This document shows positions 1 to 15,258 of a stretch of 64,000 nucleotides of DNA, one piece after another. This DNA comes from Rugamonas aquatica. Lineage in GTDB: Bacteria; Pseudomonadota; Gammaproteobacteria; Burkholderiales; Burkholderiaceae_D. The DNA is taken from NCBI RefSeq assembly GCF_009380215.1, contig NZ_WHUG01000001.1, positions 372,001 to 436,000 on the forward strand, written 5' to 3'. A program made the translations under genes and the position numbers. The notes under the pieces are model-generated. The model did no database searches. It worked only from the letters and a program-made list of their open reading frames with translations, and was not told the DNA's origin. Every line of letters begins with the position of its first letter. Position 1 is the first letter of the stretch.

Positions 1-3164
<3,164 letters not shown>

Positions 3165-3165
<1 letters not shown>

Positions 3166-4346
3166 CAGGGCTGCGGGTAGACGAAATCGAAACTGCGCTG
3201 TTGCAATGCGCCCAGGTTGAGACCGATGTGGCTGGCCGTGCGGAGGTTGATGGCCGTCTGTAGTTCGCGCAGCGGCACCAGCGCGCGGCGGCGCACGTCG
3301 CCGGCGATCACGCCCAGCGCCGACGCTGCCAGCGTGCGGCCCAGCTCGACGTTGTCCGGCACCATGGCGAACAGCGCGCCTTTCTTCACGTGCAGCACGT
3401 TGCTGGAGAATAGCGGCACGCCGCTGTTCCACGATTCGCGCAGCACCAGCGGCAGGATGGTGCTTTCCTCGACGGTGGTGCTGTCGTGCGGCAGCCAGAC
3501 GGCGTCGTGGCGGTTGTCGGCGGCGGCGATCAGCTGCGGATACAGCTGGGCGGCGCGGGCCAGGTCACCGGCCACGTGGGCTTGCAGCTCCAGTCCCTGC
3601 GCCTTGGCCGCTTCGCGCGCCAGTTTGACCAGCCATTCGGACTTCTGCGGGTTGTAGACCACGATCACGCGCTTGAGTTCCGGCAGCAGCGCGCGCAGGC
3701 GCGAGAACAGCATGGCCGGATCGGGCGTCATGCTGATGCCCATCACGTTCTCGGCATCGGACAGCAGCAGCACGCCGCCGGCCAGCACGGCGATCTCGCG
3801 GTCCAGCCCGGCGGTGGCGTTCAAGCCCTGGCGGCCCAGCGCGATCACCACCTTGGTGCCGTTGCGCTTGAGCGTGGCGTTCAGCTCGGCGGTATCGACC
3901 CTGGGATCGACCGGGTAGCTGCGCACCTTGAGCTTGGTGCGCTCCTCGATGCCCTGGATCATGGCGATGAAGGCGGAGCGGAACGGTTCTTCGACGTTGG
4001 GGTAGACCACGGCGATGGTGCCCTTGCCGATGGAGGCTTGCAATTCGGGGCGGCGCAACTGGTCTTCCAGCTGGGCCAGGGTGACGGGGCGCACGTCGGC
4101 GCGCAGCGGCGATGGCGCCGGCAATGGGGTTGGCAACTGAGGAGGCAACTGAAGCGGCGACTGCGGCGCCGAGACCAGCGGCGAGGCGGGCTCGACCAGC
4201 ATGCCGCCATGGGCGACGCCGGCGCTGACCAGCGCGATGCTGGACGGGATCACGCCGCCGCCAGCCTGGGCCGCGCTGGCAACGCTCGCCAGCAGCAGGG
4301 CGCCGGCGCGTCTCAAACGCCGTGGATTGATTGTTGTGTTTTTCAT
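3165..4346 (-). CDS. Periplasmic ABC-type substrate-binding protein (PF04392-like), coupled to hybrid kinase
   Basis: 393-residue secreted protein of the uncharacterised ABC substrate-binding family (ABC_sub_bind). It has an N-terminal signal peptide, a proline-rich linker at about 65-85, then the binding-protein core: AVVYPN, VIALGRQGLNATAG, GISMTPDP, VIVVYNPQKSEW, LPHDSTTVEESTILPLVL, ending near RTASHIGLNLG. The Pro-rich linker makes it longer than the adjacent paralogue. No permease or ATPase gene is nearby. Its stop overlaps the start of the hybrid kinase, so I infer that it presents a ligand to that kinase rather than feeding a transporter. The ligand is unknown; characterised relatives bind amino acids or similar small molecules. 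Confidence 0.85.
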
Positions 4347-4465
4347 CAGACTATCTTTACTGCACTTCTACAGCGGCGCCAGGAATGGCGTTGTTAAGAT
4401 GCTTTCATAGTATAAGCTGAGAATTTGCAATTCGGAAAGAATATCGGCTGATGGCGGGCTGGTCC

Positions 4466-5392
4466 CTAGGGTTCGGGGAAGACGGCGTCGAAGCTCCGTT
4501 GTTGGCTGGAGACAAGATTGAGTCCGATGTGGCTGGCGGTGCGGGAATTGAGCGCGCTGCGCACCGCCCGCAATGGCGAGACGCCGCGCTTGGGCTGCTC
4601 GCCGTTCTGCATCGCCAGCGCCAGCGCGGCGAGGTCGCGGCCCAGCTGCACATTGTTGGGATACATGCCGAACAGCACACCTTTCTTGACGTGCAGCACG
4701 CTGCTGGAGAACACCGGCACATTGCGGCTCCACGACTCCTTCAGCACCAGCGGCAGGATGGTGGTTTCCTCGACGGTGGTGCTGTCCTGCGGCAGCCACA
4801 GCGCGTCGCGGTGGCCGTCGGCGGCGGCCAGCTGGGTTTCGTAGGCGCGGGCGGCGCCGGCCAGGTCGGACGCTTCCAGCGCGGCCAGCTCCAGCCCGAG
4901 GCCACGGGCGGCCTCACGGGCCAGGCGGATCTGCGCTTCGTTGACGGCCGGGTTGTAGACCACGATCACGCGGCGTATGCCGGGCAGCAGGTTTTTCAGC
5001 ATGGTGAACAGCAGGGCGGGATCGGGCGTCAGGCTGATGCCGCTGAGGCGCTCGGCGTCCGGCGACGGGCCGACGCCGCCGACCACCACGGCCTGCGCCG
5101 GATCCAGCGCACCGGCCGCCTTCAAGCCCTGGCGGCCGAGGGCGATCACCACCTTGCCGTTCTTGAGCATGTTGCGCAGTTCGCTCAGGTCGCTGGCGGG
5201 CGTCAGCGCGATCGCGCGCGGCCGTGCCTTGGATTGTTCCTCGATGCCCTGGAGGATTTCGGCGAACACCGTGCGATAGGGATCGCCGATGTCGGGATAC
5301 AACACCGTCAGCGACTGGGCGCAGGCCGTCCCGCCGAGTAAGCTCAGCAGCAAGACCAGCAGACGGGCAACGACGCAAATGGTGAATCGCAC
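4466..5392 (-). CDS. Periplasmic ABC-type substrate-binding protein (PF04392-like), tandem paralogue
   Basis: 308-residue paralogue of the downstream binding protein, with a clear signal peptide (hydrophobic LLVLLLSLLGG, probable cleavage after TACA). It shares the same landmarks: TVLYPDIGDPYR, VIALGRQGLKAAGALD, GISLTPDP, VIVVYNP, LPQDSTTVEETTILPLVL and the end RTASHIGLNL. It lacks the Pro-rich linker. The 119-bp gap to the next gene is open enough for a second promoter, but the three same-strand genes may still be one operon. No permease gene is visible. Function as a ligand-binding signalling component is inferred; substrate unknown. Confidence 0.85.
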   Translation of the reverse strand: MRFTICVVARLLVLLLSLLGGTACAQSLTVLYPDIGDPYRTVFAEILQGIEEQSKARPRAIALTPASDLSELRNMLKNGKVVIALGRQGLKAAGALDPAQAVVVGGVGPSPDAERLSGISLTPDPALLFTMLKNLLPGIRRVIVVYNPAVNEAQIRLAREAARGLGLELAALEASDLAGAARAYETQLAAADGHRDALWLPQDSTTVEETTILPLVLKESWSRNVPVFSSSVLHVKKGVLFGMYPNNVQLGRDLAALALAMQNGEQPKRGVSPLRAVRSALNSRTASHIGLNLVSSQQRSFDAVFPEP

Positions 5393-5537
5393 AATGATAG
5401 TCGCGGCTATGTAAGAACAGCGGAAGTGTATCCTTTGCTAACGATTCTACCTCCATAGATAATTTCAATGTAGGGCATGAAAGCGCTTCCAGTTGATATA
5501 AACTAAGATTCTTGCAACACATATTTAACATTGATCC

Positions 5538-6920
5538 ATGCCCGCCTCCAAAACGCCGATCCGCACGCCGCCCATGTTCAACCTCGCCTGGCCTTTGCTG
5601 GTCGAGCTGGGGCTGGCGATTGCTTCGAGCGTCATCGGCACGGCGCTGGCGTCGCGCATTTCCGACGCGGCCGGCGGCGCCTTCGCCATCGCCAGCCAGG
5701 TGTCGGCCACGCTGTTCATCCTGTTCCGCATCATCGGCGCCGGCGTCAGCGTGGTGGTGACGCAGAACCTGGGTGGCGGCCAGCGGGCGGCGGCCGACCG
5801 CGTGGCCTGCGCGGTGGTCGGCGCCAGCACGTGGCTGGGCGTCGTCACCGGCCTGATGGCGCTGCTGGGAGCGCACGGCGTGCTGCATCTGCTGAACGCG
5901 CCGGCCGAAGTGCTGCCGCTGGCGGCGCCGTTCCTGCAGGCGCTGGCGCCGGCCATGCTGCTCGATGCCTGGAACGCCTCGATGGCCAGCGTGATGCGCG
6001 CCCACTTGCGCACGCGGGATACGCTGGTGGTGCTGGTCATCATGCACGTCAGCCACCTGGCGCTGGCGCTACCGCTGATGCACGGCTGGGGCCCGATACC
6101 CGCCATGGGCTTGCCCGGTTACGCGGTGGCGCTGGCGGTCAGCCGCGCGATCGGCCTGGCGCTGCACCTGCTGATGTGGCGCGTGCACCTGCACATCCGC
6201 GTGGCACGCGACGACTGGTGGCGCCTGCCGCGCCGCGAACTGGGCGCGGTGCTGCACATCGGCCTGCCCGGCGCGGCCGAGAATATCGCCTGGCGCCTGG
6301 CCTTCATGGTCAGCGTGGCGACGGCGGCGGAACTGGGCGCGAGGTCGCTGGCGACGCAAGCCTATGTGCTGCAGCTGATGGGCGGCGTGATGATGTTCAG
6401 CATCGCCACCGGACTGGCGGTGGAAATCGTGGTCGGTTATCTGATCGGCGCGGGGCGGCTGCGCGAGGCGCATGGCGTGGTGCGGCGTTCGCTGGCGCGC
6501 GGGCTGGTGGTGTGCGTGCTGATCGCCGCGTGCGCCGCGCTGCTGGGCCGTTGGCTATTGGGCTGGTTTACGCAGGACCAGGAGATCATCGCGGCCGGCG
6601 CTACGCTGTTGTGGATCACCGTGATTCTGGAGCCGGGCCGCACCTTCAACCTGGTGGTAATCAACGCGCTGCGCGCCGCCGGCGACGCGCGCTTTCCCGT
6701 CATGGCGGGCGCCTTGTCGATGCTGCTGGTGCTGGCCGGCGGCAGCTGGCTGCTGGGCGTGGTGCTGGGCTGGGGCTTGCCCGGCGTGTGGATCGCCTAC
6801 GCCGCCGATGAATGGATACGCGGACTGATTATGTGGCGCCGCTGGCAAACGCACGCCTGGGTGCCGCACGCGCGCGCCTCGCGCAAGCGGCTGCGCCCCG
6901 TGATCGTGGTCGAAGGCTAG
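5538..6920 (+). CDS. MATE family efflux transporter
   Basis: 460-residue polytopic membrane protein with about 12 hydrophobic segments and the MATE two-bundle pattern: FNLAWPLLVELGLAIASSVI near the N terminus, and a second-bundle start near HIGLPGAAENIAWRLAFMV at about 245. MATE proteins export drugs or metabolites in exchange for Na+ or H+. It is transcribed divergently from the binding-protein gene across about 145 bp, and its stop overlaps the end of the convergent LysR gene by 4 bp. No good Shine-Dalgarno sequence precedes the ATG. Substrate unknown. Confidence 0.9.
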   Translation: MPASKTPIRTPPMFNLAWPLLVELGLAIASSVIGTALASRISDAAGGAFAIASQVSATLFILFRIIGAGVSVVVTQNLGGGQRAAADRVACAVVGASTWLGVVTGLMALLGAHGVLHLLNAPAEVLPLAAPFLQALAPAMLLDAWNASMASVMRAHLRTRDTLVVLVIMHVSHLALALPLMHGWGPIPAMGLPGYAVALAVSRAIGLALHLLMWRVHLHIRVARDDWWRLPRRELGAVLHIGLPGAAENIAWRLAFMVSVATAAELGARSLATQAYVLQLMGGVMMFSIATGLAVEIVVGYLIGAGRLREAHGVVRRSLARGLVVCVLIAACAALLGRWLLGWFTQDQEIIAAGATLLWITVILEPGRTFNLVVINALRAAGDARFPVMAGALSMLLVLAGGSWLLGVVLGWGLPGVWIAYAADEWIRGLIMWRRWQTHAWVPHARASRKRLRPVIVVEG

Positions 6921-7816
6921 GCCAGTTCGGCAAAGCGCCCGGCGATCCAGTCGATGAACACGCGCACGCGGTTGCTCAGGTGGCGGTTGGGCGGATAGAC
7001 CACGTGGAACGGGTAGGGCGCCGGCTGCCAGCTTTTCAGGATGGGCACCAGCGCGCCGCTGGCGATGTGGTCGCGGGCGATATAGTCGAAAGTCTGGATC
7101 ACGCCCAGTCCCGCCAGCGCCGCCGCGAAGTGGGCGTTGCTCTCGTTGATGCCGATGGCGTGGCGCGGCCGTATCTCCAGCCTCTGGCCGGCGCGCGCGA
7201 AGCTGGCCGGCACCGGCCGCCCGCTGCGGGCGGACAGATAATTGATGAAGCGGTGTTCGCCCTCCAGTTCCGACGGATGGCGCGGCGTGCCATGCGCCGC
7301 CAGATAGTCCGGCGCGGCGCAGGTGATCCACGCCGTCTTGCCGATCGGCCGCGCCACCAGCGACTGGTCGGTGATGACGCCGCCGCGTATCACGCAATCG
7401 ACGTTGTCGCTGATGAGATCCACATGGCGGTCGCTGACGCCCAGATCGAGCTGGATGCCGGGATAGCGTTCGAGGAATTCCGGCAGTGCCGGCACGATGA
7501 TGCGGCTGGCCACCGAGGAGCCGGTATCCACGCGCAGATGGCCGCGCGGCGTGCCGTGGGCGGCGCCGAAGCTGTTGTCGATGTCGCCGAGATCCTTGAT
7601 GAACCGCGTGGCCTTGTCGTAGTACAGGGCGCCGTCTTCCGTGACGGCGACATGGCGCGTGGTCCGCTGCAGCAGGCGCACGCCCAGGTGCGCCTCCAGC
7701 GACTGCACCAGCTTCGTCACCGTGGCCTTGGGCATCTGCAGCGAATCCGCCGCCTTGGTAAAGGTTCCCGCTTCCACCACGCGGGCGAAGGTGCGCATTG
7801 CCAATAGCTGATCCAT
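6917..7816 (-). CDS. LysR family transcriptional regulator
   Basis: 299 residues, the usual LysR length. The N-terminal winged helix-turn-helix is evident ([20 protein letters not shown], then [19 protein letters not shown]), followed by a periplasmic-binding-protein-like effector domain ([20 protein letters not shown], ending with a [20 protein letters not shown] segment). It is transcribed divergently from the SDR gene at 7935 across 118 bp, the typical arrangement in which the regulator controls the neighbouring enzyme. The inducer cannot be read from sequence. Confidence 0.93.
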   Translation of the reverse strand: MDQLLAMRTFARVVEAGTFTKAADSLQMPKATVTKLVQSLEAHLGVRLLQRTTRHVAVTEDGALYYDKATRFIKDLGDIDNSFGAAHGTPRGHLRVDTGSSVASRIIVPALPEFLERYPGIQLDLGVSDRHVDLISDNVDCVIRGGVITDQSLVARPIGKTAWITCAAPDYLAAHGTPRHPSELEGEHRFINYLSARSGRPVPASFARAGQRLEIRPRHAIGINESNAHFAAALAGLGVIQTFDYIARDHIASGALVPILKSWQPAPYPFHVVYPPNRHLSNRVRVFIDWIAGRFAELA

Positions 7817-7934
7817 GATTCCTCCTGTTTTTGATTATACACACAGGGGAATAAAGCATTCGTTTCTAGCTACTTTATCGAACAATGATCCGGCCTTAAA
7901 GTGGCTGCACTCAACTCACTTTATGGAGCAGATC

Positions 7935-8678
7935 ATGAAACTTCAAGGCAAAGTAGCACTCGTCACCGGCGGCACCTCGGGCATCGGCCTGGCAACGGCG
8001 CAGGAGTTTGCGCGGCAGGGCGCCACCGTCTACATCACCGGCCGCCGCCAGCCGGAACTCGACGCGGCGGTCGACGCCATCGGCCATGGCGCCATCGGTG
8101 TGCGGGCGGACAGCGCCAACCTGGCGGACCTGGACCGGGTGTATGTGGAAATCGGCCGCCGCTCCGGCCAGCTGGATATCCTGTTCGCCAACGCCGGCGG
8201 CGGCGACATGCAGCCGCTGGGCGCGATCACCGAAGAGCATTTCGACCGCATCTTCGGCACCAACGTGCGCGGCACCGTGTTCACCGTGCAGAAGGCGCTG
8301 CCGCTGTTGAAGGACGGCGCGTCGGTGATCCTGTCCGGTTCGACGACGACGGTGCAGGGCACGGAGAACTTCAGCGTCTACAGCGCCAGCAAGGCGGCGG
8401 TGCGCAACTTCGCCCGTTCCTGGCTGCTGGACCTGAAGCCGCGCGGCATCCGCGTCAACGTCATCAGCCCCGGCCCGGTGGCCACGCCGGGTTTGGCCGG
8501 GCTGGTGCCGGCCGAGCATGTGGACGGGCTGTATGGCCACCTGGCCAGCCTGGTGCCGATGGGGCGCCTGGGCGACCCGGCGGAAATCGCCAAGGGCGTG
8601 CTGTTCCTGGCCTCCGCCGACAGCAGCTTCGTGAACGGCATCGAGCTGTTCGTCGACGGCGGCGTCGCGCAGATCTGA
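7935..8678 (+). CDS. SDR family oxidoreductase
   Basis: 247-residue classical short-chain dehydrogenase/reductase. TGGTSGIG near residue 12 binds NAD(P); NAGG, the catalytic Ser in SGS, and YSASK (Tyr and Lys) are all present; it ends in the VDGG typical of the family. I chose ATG 7935 because GGAG lies 6 bases before it and it starts [13 protein letters not shown], the usual SDR N terminus. An in-frame reading from 7815 would add 40 uncharacteristic residues. It diverges from the LysR gene, which probably controls it. Substrate unknown. A strong hairpin terminator follows. Confidence 0.92.
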   Translation: MKLQGKVALVTGGTSGIGLATAQEFARQGATVYITGRRQPELDAAVDAIGHGAIGVRADSANLADLDRVYVEIGRRSGQLDILFANAGGGDMQPLGAITEEHFDRIFGTNVRGTVFTVQKALPLLKDGASVILSGSTTTVQGTENFSVYSASKAAVRNFARSWLLDLKPRGIRVNVISPGPVATPGLAGLVPAEHVDGLYGHLASLVPMGRLGDPAEIAKGVLFLASADSSFVNGIELFVDGGVAQI

Positions 8679-8682
8679 GCAT

Positions 8683-8713
8683 AAAAAAAGCGCCGGGAAA
8701 ACCCGGCGCCTTT
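8683..8713. terminator. Bidirectional rho-independent terminator
   Basis: Perfect 8-bp stem GCGCCGGG/CCCGGCGC with an AAAA loop (8690-8709), flanked by seven A on the left and TTT on the right. It lies between the convergent SDR and PstS-like genes. The U-tract is best for the minus-strand transcript. Confidence 0.85.
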
Positions 8714-8730
8714 GCCTGCAGCGGTGCGGC

Positions 8731-9141
8731 TTACTGCACCGTGAGGATCACCTTGACGGTGTCGTCCACCGCCGATTTCTCGATGTAGCCGATGGCCTGC
8801 GGATCTGCCGCCACGGCCTTCTTCACCTCGGCGCTGGAGCCCATCTCCTTCGGTGCGCTGGCCTTGCCGGTAAATACCAGCTTGGACCAGATGGCCTTGA
8901 CCTGCGTGGAGTCCTTGTCCAGCACTTTTTTATAGAACTCGTTGCGCAGCGGGCCGTCGGTGTGTTCGATCGGCGTGAACAGCGTCGATTTACCAAGGAA
9001 GAACTGGGCCGCCTGTTCGCTGAACATGCGCGTGGCCGGATTCTTCGGGCTGACGATGACGACGATTTCCGCCGCGAACACAGGGGCCGCAGCCAGCCAT
9101 ACGCCTGCTGCCAGCAGCATTTTTCCGATAGTCGTTTTCAT
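8731..9141 (-). CDS. Small PstS-like periplasmic phosphate-binding family protein
   Basis: 136 residues with a signal peptide (cleavage near PVFAAE) and a short PBP-like domain: VVIVSPKNPATRMFSEQAAQFFLGK, then IWSKLVFTGKASAPKEM and DPQAIGYIEKSAVD. The last two segments resemble the C-terminal part of PstS (W-x-K-x-x-F, G-x-IGY). At this size it is not a full transporter receptor. It follows the porin gene by 10 bp on the same strand, and this pairing suggests a two-gene envelope operon. A direct role in phosphate binding is inferred from the family only. Confidence 0.8.
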   Translation of the reverse strand: MKTTIGKMLLAAGVWLAAAPVFAAEIVVIVSPKNPATRMFSEQAAQFFLGKSTLFTPIEHTDGPLRNEFYKKVLDKDSTQVKAIWSKLVFTGKASAPKEMGSSAEVKKAVAADPQAIGYIEKSAVDDTVKVILTVQ

Positions 9142-9151
9142 ATGGTTCTCC

Positions 9152-10354
9152 TTAGAAGACGAAATCGATGGCGGCGGCGTACACGTTCACGGTGCTGCCC
9201 GCAAACCCCGGTTTGGGATTGAGGAAGTAGCCCGCGCCGTCGCGCGTTTTGATGCGGTCCATCTGCACCTTGAACGCGGCCGATTTGTAGAAGTCCCAGC
9301 GCACGCCGATGCCGGTGGTCGATTGCAGACCGGCCTTGATGGCGGCATTGGTACCGGCGGTCAGCGCGGCCAATGGGCCGGCGGTCGGCATCGACGCGAA
9401 GTCGCGGATGCTGTCCTGTTTGACGTCGCCGTGCACGATGTACGGCACGAACTTGCCGTAGCGGTAGCCCATCATGACGTACCACGAGCTGGTGTCCTGC
9501 ACCAGGCGCGATTCGGTCTTGCGCTTGGCGTATTCGGCCTGGCCGATGATGTTGTTGTAGTCCATCGTGATGCCGGCCGACGTGAAGGTGCCCTTGATGT
9601 CGGTGAGCTTGAGTTCATTCGCCACCGAGGTCAGGCCGACCTTGTTCAGCGTGCCGACCAGGCCAGTCAGGCTGGCGTTGTCGAACAGGCCGAACGTGGC
9701 CTGCGAGCGGCCCAGGCGATAGGTGAACGGGCCATTCTCGACCACCAGCTGGGTGGAGATCACCGGCTTGAATTCGACGTAGTAATTGCCCGGCGAGCGC
9801 ACCTTGGTGCGGCCGACCGCCGCCTGCGCGGTCACGGTGGTGTCGCCGAAGCTGTGCTGGTAGGTGACGTCGCCGCCGTCGGCGTTGTCGGCCGTGACCT
9901 GGCGATACACCTCATTGGGCGGGCGCAGCATGGTGTTGGCGTAGCCGACGTTGCGCACGTCGGAGATCATGTACACCGGCAGGCCGATGCGGCCCACGCG
10001 CAGCGAGAAATCGTCATTGAGCTTGAACTTGGCGAAAGCCCATGCCAGCTCGGCGCCGAACTGGTCGTTGTTGCCGTTCTTGCGGACCAGACCCTGTGCG
10101 GTGAACGAGACGGTGTCGCTCCACTTGGCGGTGGCCTGGATGCCGAGATTCGAATCGACGCCAGGGCGGGCATGCTTGGTCACGCCGGATGCCTGGTTGA
10201 CGCGGTTGAATTCCGCCTGATCGGAGTTGGACATCGTCAGGGCGCCGGTGCCGAAACCGCTGACGGTGATCGGCATGCCGTCCTGCGCATGGGCAGTGGT
10301 GGCTAAGGCGCTGAGGACTGCTAAGGCTGTAATCGCAAGCTTGGGTTGTTTCAT
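9152..10354 (-). CDS. Outer-membrane porin-like beta-barrel protein
   Basis: 400 residues with a signal peptide (ends ATTAHAQD) and alternating amphipathic strands ending in a C-terminal aromatic (AAAIDFVF), typical of an outer-membrane barrel recognised by BAM. Features include GFGTGALTMSNSDQ near the mature N terminus, LRVGRIGLPVYMISDVRNVG, and a closing FKVQMDRIKTRDG. It is first in an apparent operon with the PstS-like gene. Specificity is not readable. The roughly 270 bp upstream hold no other convincing gene. Confidence 0.85.
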   Translation of the reverse strand: MKQPKLAITALAVLSALATTAHAQDGMPITVSGFGTGALTMSNSDQAEFNRVNQASGVTKHARPGVDSNLGIQATAKWSDTVSFTAQGLVRKNGNNDQFGAELAWAFAKFKLNDDFSLRVGRIGLPVYMISDVRNVGYANTMLRPPNEVYRQVTADNADGGDVTYQHSFGDTTVTAQAAVGRTKVRSPGNYYVEFKPVISTQLVVENGPFTYRLGRSQATFGLFDNASLTGLVGTLNKVGLTSVANELKLTDIKGTFTSAGITMDYNNIIGQAEYAKRKTESRLVQDTSSWYVMMGYRYGKFVPYIVHGDVKQDSIRDFASMPTAGPLAALTAGTNAAIKAGLQSTTGIGVRWDFYKSAAFKVQMDRIKTRDGAGYFLNPKPGFAGSTVNVYAAAIDFVF

Positions 10355-10628
10355 CGTGTACCCCTCCGTTAGTTGATGGCGGCGTTATAAGTTGTTTTGT
10401 GCGCCTTATTTAGTGTGGCCCGGGGAGGAGTACTTGTGGGTCTTTTTGTACGGAAATGTCACAATTGCGTTGTGCAGAGGCAACAAATTGCAAGATGGAA
10501 GCGCTATCATGTGATGCAAACGGCAAGCTTGCCTAAAGGATGTGCTTGATCTACAGAGGGTATTTGGCGACGGCCGGCGCGTGTTGTCCAAGACAGCCAT
10601 GACACAATTTGCGCCGGCCTTGGGCCGT

Positions 10629-11069
10629 TTACAGGGCAGGAATTTTGCGGAAGCCGACGCCCAGGCGGTTCCATGAGTTGATGGTATTGATGACCAGTGT
10701 CAGGTCCACTTGCTCCTTGGGCGAGAAGTGGGCTTGCAGCCTTTCGTAGTCGGCGTCCGGCGCGTGGGTGAGGGACAGCTGGGTCAGCGCCTCGGTCCAG
10801 GCCAGCGCCGCCTGTTCGCGTTCGGTGAAGAACGGCGTCTCGCGCCAGGCGGCCACGCCGTGCATGCGGCGGTCCGACTCGCCTGCCTTGCGGGCGTCGG
10901 TGGTGTGCATGTCGATGCAGAAGGCGCAGCCGTTGATCTGCGAGCTGCGCAGCTTGACCAGCTCCAGCAGCGATGGCTCCAGGCCCAGTTTATTGACCGC
11001 GACTTCCAGCGCGATCATGGCTTTCATGGCGTCGGGGGAGGCGGTGTAGAAGTCGGTACGTGCGTTCAT
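10629..11069 (-). CDS. Carboxymuconolactone decarboxylase / AhpD-like family protein
   Basis: 146 residues, all-alpha AhpD-like fold. The redox motif is complete: Glu36, Cys48, Cys51 and His55 (NGCAFCIDMH), with the same spacing as the Glu-Cys-x-x-Cys-His proton-relay motif of AhpD peroxidases. The C-terminal portion (LTLVINTINSWNRLGVGF) matches the usual AhpD-like ending. A peroxidase or thiol-reductase role is likely. It stands alone, with 111 bp upstream and about 270 bp before the next gene. Confidence 0.92.
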   Translation of the reverse strand: MNARTDFYTASPDAMKAMIALEVAVNKLGLEPSLLELVKLRSSQINGCAFCIDMHTTDARKAGESDRRMHGVAAWRETPFFTEREQAALAWTEALTQLSLTHAPDADYERLQAHFSPKEQVDLTLVINTINSWNRLGVGFRKIPAL

Positions 11070-11180
11070 GATGGTCTTCCTTCAATGTGGTGGGTGAATG
11101 AAGCCATTGTAGGAGGCCAATCGCCGGTCAAGAGAGACCAATCCGGACTGAAAACGCCAGTCCATTGCGGCGCGCCGGCG

Positions 11181-11462
11181 CTAGCGATGGAAGTCGACCT
11201 GGAAGCGTACCGGCCCGACCACCTGTACTTCGTGTTCGATGCGCGGCTCGACCACGCCGGGGTGGTCCGGCGTGAGCAGCACTTCTTCGGCCGGTTGCGA
11301 CGGGTCGGTGATGCGGTACAGCAGACTGCCTTCCAATATCGTGATGCGGCCCCACACGCCGGCGGCGGTGGTGTGGCTGCGTTGCAGCGCGGCGGGCACG
11401 GTGTGTTCGGTGAAGACAGGACTGCTTTTGTAATGGCTGACGGTACCGGGAATGGTTTTCAT
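11181..11462 (-). CDS. DUF1971 domain protein (TehB N-terminal-like, cupin-like)
   Basis: 93-residue small beta protein resembling DUF1971, the domain found alone or at the N terminus of some TehB tellurite-resistance proteins: HTTAAGVWGRITILEGSLLYR, then PGVVEPRIEHEV. The start ATG at 11462 is chosen because AGGAAGGA precedes it; an upstream in-frame extension would run into the preceding kinase gene. It lies 11 bp downstream of the hybrid-kinase stop, so it is probably cotranscribed with it. Function unproven. Confidence 0.8.
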   Translation of the reverse strand: MKTIPGTVSHYKSSPVFTEHTVPAALQRSHTTAAGVWGRITILEGSLLYRITDPSQPAEEVLLTPDHPGVVEPRIEHEVQVVGPVRFQVDFHR

Positions 11463-11473
11463 GAAGGTCCTTC

Positions 11474-15082
<3,609 letters not shown>

Positions 15083-15258
15083 AACAGATAACCAGGTTGT
15101 CTGGATGGCAATCACTATAACCCGAAAAGCGGCGGAGCTGGGTGTCGCGCGCGCCGCAGTGGCGTGATATTTGTTGGGTTTATGATAGCAGGACGTAGCC
15201 AATCCGCCTGCGGCATGTAATACTTAAATTTCATCTTTCTAGTGAGTGCCTGCAGCCC

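Noticed and set aside
10406..10600. 64-codon minus-strand open frame in the gap upstream of the porin gene
   Set aside because: No ribosome-binding site, family or signal peptide; composition is unlike neighbouring genes.
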